From positions 124,001 through 188,000 of the forward strand of contig CP046107.1 of NCBI GenBank assembly GCA_016864895.1: a stretch of DNA of 64,000 nucleotides, written 5' to 3'. The translations under genes were made by a program, and so were the position numbers. Below, one piece after another: positions 19,522-31,809 of this stretch. The stretch's first letter is position 1; the number at the start of each line of letters is the position of its first letter. This stretch comes from Neisseriaceae bacterium. Its GTDB lineage: Bacteria > Pseudomonadota > Gammaproteobacteria > Burkholderiales > Neisseriaceae. A model generated the notes under the pieces. That model saw nothing but the letters and a program-made list of their open reading frames with translations, made no database searches and had not been told where the DNA came from.

Positions 19522-21801
19522 ATGCAATTGAATAGAATCGTTATGATATTAAGTACATTATTCATATCTAGTTTGAATTCTATTATTTTTGCTTCTCATT
19601 CAGATGAGAATGATGGTGCTGATGATCAAAAAAATAATTCAGTACAAGAAGTTATTAAAAATGATTTAGATAAAGCTGCCTCAGTATTTAAATTACCGAC
19701 TATTGAGGTATTAGGTTATGGATTTAAAGAAAAATTAAATACCATTTCAGGAAGTGTGGATGTATATACGCAAGATGATATTTTACGTACTCAGAGTAAA
19801 AATTTAAATGAACTAATTAAAAATACACCTGGATTTCAGTCCATGAGTTTTGCGATGGTTGATTATATGATTATTCGTGGTACTGGCAGTATGTATGATG
19901 TAAAAGGTAAATCTCATTCAGTTTTCCTAAACGGAATTCCGTTACCATCGACTGAGTCAAAAAATTTACTTTTAACTGATGATATCAGTGCTGTTGAAGT
20001 AATGAAAGGTCCTCAACATATTCTGTATGGTAGCCAGTCACGTTCTGGTGCGATTAGCGTCTATACTAAAAGACCTAGTCAAACTAAAGGGGTGATTGCT
20101 TTGGGTTTTGGTAATGATAACATTAGAAATATTTCATGGAATCAAAGTGTTAAAATTAATGATTATGTAAGTTTAAGTCTTGGTATTGATCGACTACATG
20201 ATGGGGGGTTTGTTAAGAATTTAACAACTGGACAAAAAAGAGGTGGTTTTACTGCTAATAACTATGACATTAGATTGTTTTTAAAACCTAGTACAAAAAC
20301 TTTCCTGGATTTTTATTTTAATAATCAAAAAATAAATGCTAAAAAACCTGTTATGACTCATTTTGGTAGAAATTTACAACCATTAACCTATTATTTTTCA
20401 AGCTTTGATACGGCACAAACTCCGATGTTAGAGGGATCTAAATTAAATTTTTGGGAACAAAGAAATGATTATGGTGGAGATACTCAACGTAGAACTCGGT
20501 CTTTTTCAACCTCATTAGAACATTATTTTAATGACAATATGTCTTTAAAATATATTTATTCAAATTCAAAATATAATGAGACAGGTAATATTGATATAGA
20601 TAATACCGATGTTGATTTTATTAAAAAAATTGGGTTATTACATGTCACTCATGATTATAAAGCATATTCATCTTATCAAGACTTAAGACTTACAGGTGAA
20701 TATGATCTATTTAAATGGATTTTTGGTATTTCTAAAACGATTGATTATAACCGAAGGCTAGCGGCAGGTAATCCTTTTGGTATTACTGCTAGGGGTATGA
20801 GAATGGGAGATACGGTAAAAGGTAAAGCTGTCTATACACAATGGAAAATAATACCTAGCCAATATATTGATTTTATTTTAGGTTTTAGACGTCAAGTTGA
20901 TAAAGTTACACCAGAATTTTATTCATTTAGTGATAATGATTTGGTTAATACTGTTTATGATAAATGGATAGATCCTTTCCTAACCAATGTCATTAAAGGA
21001 GGTACTTTACCTAGTGTATATTCAAGTGCTGCTAATCTTTGGTCTGGAACTTTGACCTTGCATTTTACACCTAAAATTAGTTTATATACAACGGCATCTA
21101 AAGGTTATGTGTCAGGTGGTTATCAAAGTTTTATTACTAATAATTTAATACGTCCTGAAAGAGGGATTTCAAGGGAAATTGGATTTAAATCTCAATTGTT
21201 TGATGATAGGTTATTTTTAGTAGGTGCTATTTATAAAAATAAATATCGTAATTATCAGTTTTTTAATTTCTTGAAATATTCTTTAGAAAACATTCCCAAC
21301 TTTGAATCTAAAGGTTATGAGATCGCTAGTTATTTTATACTACATCCTAACGTCACTATAGGATTAACTCATAGTAAAGTCGATCCTAGAATTAAAGATT
21401 ATCAAATGCAAGATTCTTTTGGGTTTGTGAAAGCAGGATTTTATGATGCTTATTCGGATTTAACAACTTTTAGGAATAAAACAATCCCTTGGATACCAAA
21501 ATCTAATTCACATTTAGATTTAATTATTAATGGAAAGATTCAATCGACGGATGTTATTTGGACTACAACCGTTAGTAGACGGGGAAAAATGTATATAGAT
21601 TTTGGTAATAAATTAGCCCTCAAGCCAATGCATACACTAGATTCTTCTGTTGTATTCAAAAAGAAGAAACATGATATTGTTGTATGGGCTAAAAATTTGA
21701 CCAATAAAAAATATTTTAGTAATGCTGTTTCATCAGGAGTTAACTTGGGAACTTATGGTAGAAGTCGTAGTTTCGGTATTACTTATAAGGTTACAATTTA
21801 G
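19522..21801 (+). CDS. TonB-dependent siderophore receptor
   Basis: This 759-residue outer-membrane receptor has a signal peptide of about 25 residues, an acidic linker, and a possible TonB box near IEVLGYG. It then has a plug domain with ELIKNTPG, IRGTG, VEVMKGPQ and LYGSQSRSGAISVYTKRP, and a long beta-barrel. The barrel ends in FGITYKVTI, so the last residue is Ile rather than the usual aromatic. The gene is the last forward gene of the siderophore locus, preceded by a Fur-box-like site and followed by a strong terminator. It should import the ferric form of the siderophore made by this locus. Ligand identity is inferred from position only. Confidence 0.93.
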   Translation: MQLNRIVMILSTLFISSLNSIIFASHSDENDGADDQKNNSVQEVIKNDLDKAASVFKLPTIEVLGYGFKEKLNTISGSVDVYTQDDILRTQSKNLNELIKNTPGFQSMSFAMVDYMIIRGTGSMYDVKGKSHSVFLNGIPLPSTESKNLLLTDDISAVEVMKGPQHILYGSQSRSGAISVYTKRPSQTKGVIALGFGNDNIRNISWNQSVKINDYVSLSLGIDRLHDGGFVKNLTTGQKRGGFTANNYDIRLFLKPSTKTFLDFYFNNQKINAKKPVMTHFGRNLQPLTYYFSSFDTAQTPMLEGSKLNFWEQRNDYGGDTQRRTRSFSTSLEHYFNDNMSLKYIYSNSKYNETGNIDIDNTDVDFIKKIGLLHVTHDYKAYSSYQDLRLTGEYDLFKWIFGISKTIDYNRRLAAGNPFGITARGMRMGDTVKGKAVYTQWKIIPSQYIDFILGFRRQVDKVTPEFYSFSDNDLVNTVYDKWIDPFLTNVIKGGTLPSVYSSAANLWSGTLTLHFTPKISLYTTASKGYVSGGYQSFITNNLIRPERGISREIGFKSQLFDDRLFLVGAIYKNKYRNYQFFNFLKYSLENIPNFESKGYEIASYFILHPNVTIGLTHSKVDPRIKDYQMQDSFGFVKAGFYDAYSDLTTFRNKTIPWIPKSNSHLDLIINGKIQSTDVIWTTTVSRRGKMYIDFGNKLALKPMHTLDSSVVFKKKKHDIVVWAKNLTNKKYFSNAVSSGVNLGTYGRSRSFGITYKVTI

Positions 21802-21851
21802 GTTTTTAAAAAATCACTAGAAGAAGTCTTTTCTTTTATGGTTTATTGATA

Positions 21852-21886
21852 AAAAAATACTCCTAGTTTAACTAGGAGTATTTTTT
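21852..21886. terminator. Bidirectional intrinsic terminator
   Basis: A 15-bp perfect stem (21852-21866 with 21872-21886) around a 5-base loop has A-run and T-run flanks on both strands. It lies between the convergent receptor and FadL-like genes and should end transcription in both directions. Confidence 0.9.
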
Positions 21887-21895
21887 CTGTAATCA

Positions 21896-23335
21896 TTAAA
21901 ACTTTTTTGTTAATTGTACACCAAGTATATTGGCATAGGATTTGAAATCTGCATTACCAGAGGATCTGCTGGATACACAACTTTTAGCACTTGAGCCAGA
22001 TTCAGTATTTCCACCGCACCAACCATTCACATGAGCTGAGGCATTTTTGACCTTGAAATATGTGTAAGATATTGATAAATATGTTTTATCATTGATTTTA
22101 TATTTTGTACCAAGGCCTAATCCATAACGATCATTATCAGGCATAGCTGAAATTCTGTATTCAGGATTTGTGACTGTGCTTTTATCGTATGATATACCAT
22201 AACGCAGCTGTAATGGTTCAGTAATTTGATAAGTTCCCCCCAAAGAAAATTTCCAGCCAGATCTAAAATTTGGGTTGAAGTTGGTCTGATTCCCGGTTGT
22301 TTTTTTTCCTACATTGACTGCATCTGCTATAGTTTTAGACTCTTTCCATTGAATAGTCAGATTTGTAAATCTAGAATGTCGACCATAAGAAGCATCACCA
22401 AATAGATTTATTTGTGGGGTGACTTTCCAAGCGCCATGGATAGAAATAATTTCAGGAAGTGTGATACCCACTTTCCCCTCCTCTTCTACGACATAGCCAG
22501 CATTACGAATACCATTATAAAATTTTTCACCTAGAATGGGACAGCTAAATGCACTACCATCAAGATGCCACTCAGCCTTTCCCTTTAATGTATGTGCTAT
22601 TTTAGAGCGGTAGGAGAGACCAATTCTAAGACTATCATTGATATCCCATAACCAGCCTAGACTGTAGCCCAGGCTCCAATCATCGCCTTTTATTTTTGCG
22701 TAACCATCACCAGCACCATTTTGAACCAGGTTGAAGTAGTTCCCAAGAATCGGAATACCTTTATTCATTGCAGGGCTAAAGTCAGCAAATTGTTTCAATT
22801 TTGCCTTTGTATATTCTGCAATTAATCCAAGCCCTATTGAGTGATTAGGGGTAATACGGAATGCAAAAGTTGGGTTGAAAGCGATGGACTGTAATTTTGC
22901 TTGGGTTATATTGTAACGTAAAACAGAATCGTCAGAATATTTAGTTTCAGCTCCAAAAGGGGCGTATATACCTAACCCAAAGGTAGCTGTATCATTGATC
23001 TGGTAAGATAAAAAAAATTGAGGAACTGGTGTTGTTCCTGATATTTTTCCACCTTGTTTACCGGATACTGATACGTGGGTAGAAAAATACTTTGCTTGTG
23101 CATTATAGTACTTAATATGCATATCTATGATGAACAGAGAGCTAGATATTTGCAATCCGTCTAGATGAGCTAACCCAGCTGGGTTATAATATATGGTACT
23201 TGGTTCTGCTGCTTCTGCTTTGTTTGCTGTTGCTGTACTCATCGAATCTGCTGATTGAACGTCTAAAATAAATCCTGACGCATTCACTTCCCCATATATT
23301 AGTGCTAAAATGGACAGTGTTATTATTTTTTTCAT
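21896..23335 (-). CDS. Outer-membrane fatty-acid transporter, FadL/OmpP1 family
   Basis: This 479-residue porin is predicted to pass long-chain fatty acids or other hydrophobic compounds through the outer membrane. A signal peptide ends at Ala19, so the mature protein begins SGF as in FadL proteins. YYNPAGLA follows, and the remainder is an amphipathic beta-barrel with GLGLGTKY and a C-terminal LTKKF ending in Phe. A Cys-containing loop (four Cys near the end) could form disulphides. It is transcribed alone, converging on the siderophore receptor. Confidence 0.88.
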   Translation of the reverse strand: MKKIITLSILALIYGEVNASGFILDVQSADSMSTATANKAEAAEPSTIYYNPAGLAHLDGLQISSSLFIIDMHIKYYNAQAKYFSTHVSVSGKQGGKISGTTPVPQFFLSYQINDTATFGLGIYAPFGAETKYSDDSVLRYNITQAKLQSIAFNPTFAFRITPNHSIGLGLIAEYTKAKLKQFADFSPAMNKGIPILGNYFNLVQNGAGDGYAKIKGDDWSLGYSLGWLWDINDSLRIGLSYRSKIAHTLKGKAEWHLDGSAFSCPILGEKFYNGIRNAGYVVEEEGKVGITLPEIISIHGAWKVTPQINLFGDASYGRHSRFTNLTIQWKESKTIADAVNVGKKTTGNQTNFNPNFRSGWKFSLGGTYQITEPLQLRYGISYDKSTVTNPEYRISAMPDNDRYGLGLGTKYKINDKTYLSISYTYFKVKNASAHVNGWCGGNTESGSSAKSCVSSRSSGNADFKSYANILGVQLTKKF

Positions 23336-24303
23336 TTTGTTTCCCCTGCTTGTAATTAGGATTAATTAAGATTAAATAAAATAGTCAAAAAATTTAATTA
23401 TACCATAATAATATTACAGTATAATAACTTCTTTTATATTCAATAAAATAAACGGGGGGAATTTTATTTTTCAAGGTATGTCAATGTGTGTCAATTTTTT
23501 TTTCTTTAGTATATTTTCTTGGCTGTGATACATTACCCTTTGTAAGTATTTTTGAATATATCTGATTGAAAATTATATGAAAATAGTAAATTTCTCTAAA
23601 AAGTAAATTGATATTTATAATATTACATAACTTAATTTTTTATTGTGTATTGTTAATATCAAATTTTTAAAAAATTATTTTATTTTTGTAAATTTATAAT
23701 ATTTATTTGAGTGTCTTTAATTAGCAAAATTGTGCTGTCAATTATTTCAACCATTTTATTAAAATTTTACTAGTTTGAAAAATGATTTTCAGGGAAATTG
23801 AGGTAATTGAACCATCACGATTAAGTATTATTCCCTGGCTATCATTCCATTTTTGGTAGATCTGAATCTTGCCTGAAAGTAATTATTAGGAGCTTCAAGT
23901 ACGGTGAATTTGTTTTGTGAGATGGTTGTATTTATTTCAAAATTATTATGCATAATTAGGTGTGTGTAATTCAATATTTCTTTGGTCATCGTCCCCCATG
24001 TTTTTCAATTGTTAGGAAACTTTAAATTGTTTCAAAACTGTATCTTGTGATTGGGCGGTAGGGGCTATTTTGGAATTGTCGATGTAGGCTATTGCTAATA
24101 ACCTAGTTTTTTTTATTGGAATTACTCTATAAGAAAAAATGAGTAAAATCGCTATAAGTTTTTGAAAAAGAATTGCAAGAATATAATCTATGTAAAAATT
24201 TATGCTCCTATAATTAAAAAATAAACGGCAAAGCAAAATCATAAATTTGTACTTAGAACTTATACTGTTAAATAGCACCATCTAAAAATAATGAGAATGG
24301 GTA
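23336..24303. other. Gene-poor spacer upstream of the 23S unit
   Basis: About 970 bases of very AT-rich DNA. It contains the possible broken small gene at 23742-23989 and an open frame at 24012-24281 (reverse, 89 codons) that I do not recognise and do not trust. No 16S rRNA or tRNA sequence is present here. Confidence 0.6.
23742..23989 (-). pseudogene. Possible frameshifted small gene, unknown function
   Basis: On the reverse strand an ATG at 23989, preceded by a GGGGGA ribosome-site-like run, opens about 53 codons (MTKEILNYTH...) and then stops. A one-base shift near the residues YFQ joins it to a second frame (GKIQIYQKWNDSQG, then LNRDGSIT) that ends at 23742. Joined, this would be a protein of about 83 residues. 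The smooth join suggests a single-base deletion in a once-intact gene. I do not recognise the family, and chance is possible. Confidence 0.3.
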
Positions 24304-24332
24304 TTGCTATTTTTTCTCGAGATGTATATAAT
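24304..24332 (+). promoter_or_regulatory. Sigma70-type promoter of the 23S-5S unit
   Basis: TTGCTA at 24304-24309 and a perfect TATAAT at 24327-24332 are separated by 17 bases, with AT-rich DNA upstream. It lies about 275 bases before the 23S gene and upstream of the boxA, so the 23S-5S unit appears to be transcribed from its own promoter. Confidence 0.7.
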
Positions 24333-24372
24333 CTCAAGTCTTCAATGGTTGAGGTATTTAGTTTCAATCATT

Positions 24373-24384
24373 CGATCTTTAACA
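24373..24384 (+). promoter_or_regulatory. boxA-like rRNA antitermination site
   Basis: CGATCTTTAACA resembles the rRNA boxA (TGCTCTTTAACA), the binding site for NusB-S10 in antitermination complexes. A small inverted repeat (tcaa/ttga, about 24343-24353) precedes it as a possible boxB-like hairpin. The following AAGCCGAAATC-type sequence resembles the 16S-23S spacer of Neisseria relatives. Confidence 0.65.
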
Positions 24385-24608
24385 ATTGAGAAGCCGAAAT
24401 CAAACACAATGAATAGAGTTGTAAAGTGATATTGAATATTGATGAGATATGACGATACGACGAATAATTGGGTAATGATTGTATCTAAAAGAAGAGATTT
24501 ATAAGGGGGACAAGAGGCCTTATAAATTGAGCATTAATCTTTATTAGAGTAGGGAGCTTAAGTATTATTGCTAGTCAACGGTGGTAATATGAAGTCAGAG
24601 GTTCTTGA

Positions 24609-27508
<2,900 letters not shown>

Positions 27509-27639
27509 ATCATTTGAAGGACTTCAGATGATGAAGGTTAATGTAACGGAGATATAGTGATTAAGATAGAGGCTTCTTGATTAAAGATAAGAAGATAAGT
27601 AGTAATAAAGAATAAAAAATAGAGAATATAAAACAAGAT

Positions 27640-27756
27640 TGTTTGGTGGTCATAGCGAGTTGGCTCCACCCCTTCCCATCTCGAACAGGACCGTGAAACG
27701 ACTCAGCGCCGATGATAGTATGGATTACCCATGTGAAAGTAGGTCACTGCCAAACT
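27640..27756 (+). rRNA. 5S ribosomal RNA
   Basis: The sequence TTTGGTGGTCATAGCGAG pairs with the 3' ACTGCCAAACT, and the interior shows the conserved CCATCTCGAACAGG, GTGAAACG and AGCGCCGATGATAGT elements. It lies about 130 bases after 23S in the same transcription unit. Confidence 0.95.
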
Positions 27757-27765
27757 AATTACAAT

Positions 27766-27811
27766 AAAGCCCTTGACTTATGCTTATGCGGTCAAGGGCT
27801 TTGCTTTTTTT
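27766..27811 (+). terminator. Intrinsic terminator of the 23S-5S unit
   Basis: A 12-bp stem (aaagcccttgac / gtcaagggcttt, 27766-27777 and 27791-27802) is followed by a run of seven T residues, ten bases after the 5S gene. Confidence 0.92.
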
Positions 27812-27859
27812 ACCGGATCTGGTATCCCCAAGAAATAATTTTGACTGGATTTTGTTTGA

Positions 27860-28768
27860 TTAGATTTTGTATTTGTTTGAATTATTTTTATTTTTTAAAT
27901 ATGGTTTGTAGCGACGTAAACGATAACGTATTTTTACATCATATTGAATAGAGGCTGATCCTAAAATCAGTAAGAATAAGGCAATAGGTAATACAATCTT
28001 ATAACCTAGTTCAAAAAATCCCCAGGTTCCAACATATCCTCCTATCACAAAAGAGATAATAATACCCATTAACAACTTTATTTTAGGTATGTTTATTGGG
28101 GTTCTATCTTTATTTTCTTTTTTCAAGCCTAAGTTATAAATTATTTTTGAAAGTTCAATTCCTACATCGGTAATATGACCTGTCATGTGGGTAGTTCTAA
28201 TTACTCCCTTGGACAGTATGGTTAATACAGCATTATGCATACCCATAATAAAACACATTAAAATAATCAGAATATAAATAAGGGTGGTAGAAATATAGAG
28301 TTTATAACCAATTAAACCAAAAATAATTAAATAAGTTGCCTCAATCCACATAGAGAGTGCATAAGAGCTGCGATAGCGATGTTTTTTAGTCCAAATAATG
28401 ATCCAACTAGAATGAGCAGAGCCTAATACAAAAGCTAATACGCATAGAAAAGAGGTTAATACCAAATACCACTTACCTAAAAAGACATCATTAGACATAC
28501 TAGCCAATTCACCTGACATATGAGAGGTATATTTATTGAAGGAGAAAAAACCTACCGTATTAATAGTACCTCCTGAAAATGCCATAAAGTAAGCTAACCA
28601 ACGTAACCATCGTAAGGTAATATTAGCCTCTTGTAGATATGGCAACTGGGGTGAACGAAATAATTTTCGTTTACCTATTTTTTGAGTAGGTGAAAGAGAA
28701 TCTTTGATTTTATTAGAAAACATCATTATTTTAATCAATAAAAAATTTGGAAAAATTTTTAATATCAT
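27860..28768 (-). CDS. DUF1275 (YoaK-like) membrane protein
   Basis: This 302-residue protein has about six hydrophobic membrane segments and the family motifs SGGTINTVGF, SHMSGELASMS and MTGHITDVGIELSK. These mark the DUF1275/YoaK family of inner-membrane proteins, whose function is poorly known. The N-terminal ~40 residues are charged and cytoplasmic. The true start may be the later Met at about 28726. It is a single gene, converging on the 5S terminator. Confidence 0.85.
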   Translation of the reverse strand: MILKIFPNFLLIKIMMFSNKIKDSLSPTQKIGKRKLFRSPQLPYLQEANITLRWLRWLAYFMAFSGGTINTVGFFSFNKYTSHMSGELASMSNDVFLGKWYLVLTSFLCVLAFVLGSAHSSWIIIWTKKHRYRSSYALSMWIEATYLIIFGLIGYKLYISTTLIYILIILMCFIMGMHNAVLTILSKGVIRTTHMTGHITDVGIELSKIIYNLGLKKENKDRTPINIPKIKLLMGIIISFVIGGYVGTWGFFELGYKIVLPIALFLLILGSASIQYDVKIRYRLRRYKPYLKNKNNSNKYKI

Positions 28769-29175
28769 TTCTCACAAAAATTTTTAGCAACCACCTTAAT
28801 ACCATTTTATGAATTTGCTAATATCATATTTGATTAATGAAGACATTAATTAGTTTAATTTTTCAATTAATGAAACCCCCAGTATAACATTGATATCAAA
28901 AAAATACATAGTGAGTAATGAAAATAAGCATACTTTAATGATTGACTCAAAGGAATATATTATTGGGTCGATATATGTAGGATGAAAGAACTAGTTCAAA
29001 TTTTGGAATAAAGTATATATATTTTTTTGGGACTCTCTAACTTTTCTAGATAATCATCAGTGTGCCTATCTTTGAACTTTAATTGGTATCCGAAAATAGA
29101 ATCTTATCCTGGAAATTAGATCAAAAAATAATGAGTATAGATAGTTAATAAATCTTATTAGGAAAATAATTTTTA
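28769..29175. other. Spacer upstream of the SRP RNA gene
   Basis: About 400 bases of AT-rich DNA between the divergent DUF1275 gene and the SRP RNA promoter. No gene was recognised. Confidence 0.5.
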
Positions 29176-29204
29176 TTGTGAAAAAAGATAACTCATGATA
29201 TAGT
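29176..29204 (+). promoter_or_regulatory. Promoter of the SRP RNA gene
   Basis: TTGTGA (29176-29181) and TATAGT (29199-29204) are 17 bases apart. Initiation would fall about 7 to 15 bases before the mature SRP RNA. Confidence 0.6.
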
Positions 29205-29223
29205 TCGAGTCTAATTTATCAAT

Positions 29224-29320
29224 GGCGGGTCTCTTCGCATTAGTCTTTGGAACAACGGGTCAGGTGCGGAAGCAAGCAGCTCACTTCATATGAATAAGTG
29301 CCGAGGGTTGGGCTCGCCTC
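29224..29320 (+). ncRNA. ffs: Signal recognition particle RNA (4.5S)
   Basis: The conserved hairpin GGTCAGGTGCGGAAGCAAGCAGC, which binds the Ffh M domain, is present around 29258-29280. The ends pair (ggcg at 29224 with cgcc at 29315), giving the usual long hairpin of about 100 bases. The 3' end lies only a few bases from the stop codon of the convergent pilX gene, and no clear T-run terminator follows. Confidence 0.93.
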
Positions 29321-29325
29321 CCTTT

Positions 29326-29820
29326 CTATTGGCTCAAATGAGTAGGACTGATGGTTCGACGACATATACCACCTTTTGCTTGGTATAAGGTAGGTGCCTC
29401 ACGACAAATATCCATAGAAAAATCATCCAAAGACATTTGGACATAAGACTTATAATTGTGTTTTCTTTGAGGTACGGCCAATAAATAATTTGTATTAAAA
29501 TTTGGTTGAATCAGAAAATAAGTATTATATTGAGGATCATTATTGGGATCAAATTTAAGTTGTTTTAAAAACACATTGTACTCATTATTGTTTTCAGGAA
29601 AACGATGCCCTTTTAATTCAAAGGCAACTAGTTCTTGAGCATATATATTTAGCATTGTTTGTGCTATCGCTAACTGAGACTTTTCACGATACTGTGAAAA
29701 GTAGCCTATGCTAAAGGTGGCAAGAATACTAAGAATAACCAAAGTAACCATAATTTCGATAATCGTAAAACCGGGTTGATGTCGGATATTGATTTTATTA
29801 TACAGTTTTGTTTCAATCAT
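29326..29820 (-). CDS. pilX: Minor type IV pilin PilX-like
   Basis: This 164-residue protein has a prepilin leader of about 17 residues ending in Gly, then FTIIEIMVTLVILSILATF, the N-methylated hydrophobic helix with Glu5 of type IV pilins. Two Cys near the C-terminus (in DICRE and GGICRR) could close the D-region loop. It is the last gene of the dnaB-pilHIJKX set, overlapping pilK by 8 bases. In Neisseria this position is PilX, a minor pilin for aggregation and adhesion. The name rests on position and length; a PilE-type minor pilin is the alternative. Confidence 0.8.
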   Translation of the reverse strand: MIETKLYNKINIRHQPGFTIIEIMVTLVILSILATFSIGYFSQYREKSQLAIAQTMLNIYAQELVAFELKGHRFPENNNEYNVFLKQLKFDPNNDPQYNTYFLIQPNFNTNYLLAVPQRKHNYKSYVQMSLDDFSMDICREAPTLYQAKGGICRRTISPTHLSQ

Positions 29821-30496
29821 AGCTCATCTCATAAGTCGATTCTAATTTGACTGTGGTTTTTAGATTTTGACCCCATGCAATCACTGTAATTCGATAACGT
29901 AATACTCGATCTGGATTAATACCTAAAAACTCTACTACATAACAAGGATTTCTGGCAGATATATTAGGGAGTTCATTTTGATTAATGGTTACTGCATTTT
30001 GACATTGTTGACCAGAGAATTCGTTAAAAACATTGGCACGTGAAGCAACAGGGATACCATTACCATACTGTTTTCCATCAATAATTGCTGTAGGTGTGCA
30101 ATATCCTGGATATTTACCCCTTCCATAACAATCATTAGTAAAGTATTGAGGCCAAGTTTTACCATCAACTGTTTTTAAAGCAACTCCACCCTCTAGTAAT
30201 TGGCTAAAGATAACTGGATATTCAGACTGATCATAATCAGTAATTGGAGGAAAAATATCATTTTGTGGATTAGCAAATTGTTGTGCTACTTCTTTTGCAG
30301 CAATCTTAGAAGCTTGTTCTGCAATTGATAAAGCATATTTTCGATCCGAATCATAGGAACTGCTTTTTAAGCTTAACTCTGTTGTTACATAAGTGGCTAC
30401 TACCATCAAAGAAATGAGTACCAGTATAGAAAGTACCACAATGAGTATATAACCATTCTGTTGATTATTTAGTCTAATAAATTTCTGTTGGCGCAT
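29813..30496 (-). CDS. pilK: Pilus assembly protein PilK (PilX N-terminal family)
   Basis: This 227-residue protein has a single N-terminal membrane helix (GYILIVVLSILVLISLMVV) after an 18-residue basic leader, and lacks the pilin Glu5. This is typical of the PilX/PilK minor pilin family, which is part of the pilus initiation complex. Several Cys occur in the C-terminal half. The gene overlaps pilJ by 28 bases and pilX by 8, so translation is probably coupled. Confidence 0.82.
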   Translation of the reverse strand: MRQQKFIRLNNQQNGYILIVVLSILVLISLMVVATYVTTELSLKSSSYDSDRKYALSIAEQASKIAAKEVAQQFANPQNDIFPPITDYDQSEYPVIFSQLLEGGVALKTVDGKTWPQYFTNDCYGRGKYPGYCTPTAIIDGKQYGNGIPVASRANVFNEFSGQQCQNAVTINQNELPNISARNPCYVVEFLGINPDRVLRYRITVIAWGQNLKTTVKLESTYEMSYD

Positions 30497-31806
30497 TGAT
30501 TACCCCCTCTAATAGAGGAAAATATTCTAAAAGTGTTAGATGTTGTGTTCTGCCCTTGAATCATATTAATACGTACATTTTCATTAGAAATTTGATTATT
30601 ATTTTGACTTAGGCCAGTCGGTTTTTCCAGATTTGGATTATTAATGGTAAGAACTACATTAATTCCAGCAGGAGGAAAAAAATATTCATCTGTCAATGGT
30701 TGATTTAAATCCACCCCTTGAAATCTTTTAGGATTAATAGGTTTAGTAGTATTAACAAAAGTTGTATTATTTTTTTCATAGAATAGATAATTATTAAATT
30801 TTTGATCAATATTTTCTGTAGATGAGCTAAAGATATCGTCATTAAAAGCACTAGGACAGCCGATGGGGTGATTATTTTTATCAAGGGCGGTTGGGTAAAC
30901 AAATGATGTGTTGATACTAGCAACATAGTCAGAAATCAAAATAGGAGGACCAAAAATACCATCTTCATTCAGTTCTATTTTATATAATCCTGTTTGGCCA
31001 TTAGCAGTCCCTACAACATAAGCATGAACGATGTAACGTAATAACCTAATTTCAGATACTTTTTGTTTATTGGGTTCATCTTGGTAACTAATTCTTACAT
31101 CACCAAAATCAGAACTACTAAAATTTAAATTTTGATTACCACTACTGGATTTAAAAATATTAAGTGCCTGACAACTAGATAAGGCTAAATAGCCTCCTTG
31201 ATTAGCAACTGATTGTAAAGATTGATAGATGTCACCATCAGTAAAAGAAATCTTGTCTATTTTATTACCATTATTTCCAAAATTAATATTTTTGATACCT
31301 GAAGAACCAAGTCCATAATAAAAGATAAGTGCATCACCCTGAGGTATAAAATTATTAATATTAAGATTCTTTCCAGGAACAACGTTAACCCCAAAGTTTT
31401 GGTTATTAGATATAGCGGAACTACCAGGTCGATCAAATACGATGGGACTACTATTGTCTACTCCATTAAAAAAAATATGAAACTCACGATTAAATTTATT
31501 ATCTGTATTTTGACTGTCTTTTTGATAAAGTGAACCTAAGGATAAACAGCCAAAATTCCCAGCAAGTGAGGCATCTCTTGATATTAATTGGGAAGCATAA
31601 CGTAAATCTTCTTGGATTTTTAAATTAGTTTGTGCTATATGGTTAAGACGATTTGTATAGACATAAAGAGAGCCAACCGAGAGCATGATCAAAAGTGCTA
31701 ATGCACTTGCAACCACGAATTCAAGCAAAGTGAATCCTTTCTGATTGGCAAAATAAAAATGTGAGGATGGATTCATAATAGTTATATTCATAAAATAGTT
31801 ATACAT
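30469..31806 (-). CDS. pilJ: Minor pilin PilJ (PilW family)
   Basis: This 445-residue protein contains a prepilin motif GFTLLEF with Glu5, then a hydrophobic helix VVASALALLIMLSVGSLYV, and a long globular C-terminus rich in Asn. This matches PilW/PilJ minor pilins that help prime pilus assembly. Several in-frame Met codons precede the leader; the one at about 31776 would give a more usual leader than the first. Only 3 bases separate it from pilI. Confidence 0.85.
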   Translation of the reverse strand: MYNYFMNITIMNPSSHFYFANQKGFTLLEFVVASALALLIMLSVGSLYVYTNRLNHIAQTNLKIQEDLRYASQLISRDASLAGNFGCLSLGSLYQKDSQNTDNKFNREFHIFFNGVDNSSPIVFDRPGSSAISNNQNFGVNVVPGKNLNINNFIPQGDALIFYYGLGSSGIKNINFGNNGNKIDKISFTDGDIYQSLQSVANQGGYLALSSCQALNIFKSSSGNQNLNFSSSDFGDVRISYQDEPNKQKVSEIRLLRYIVHAYVVGTANGQTGLYKIELNEDGIFGPPILISDYVASINTSFVYPTALDKNNHPIGCPSAFNDDIFSSSTENIDQKFNNYLFYEKNNTTFVNTTKPINPKRFQGVDLNQPLTDEYFFPPAGINVVLTINNPNLEKPTGLSQNNNQISNENVRINMIQGQNTTSNTFRIFSSIRGGNQCANRNLLD

Positions 31807-31809
31807 TTA

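Noticed and set aside
24012..24281. Reverse open frame of 89 codons upstream of the 23S promoter
   Set aside because: No ribosome site or recognisable motif, low-complexity Ile/Leu/Tyr content in AT-rich DNA; kept only as a comment on the spacer.
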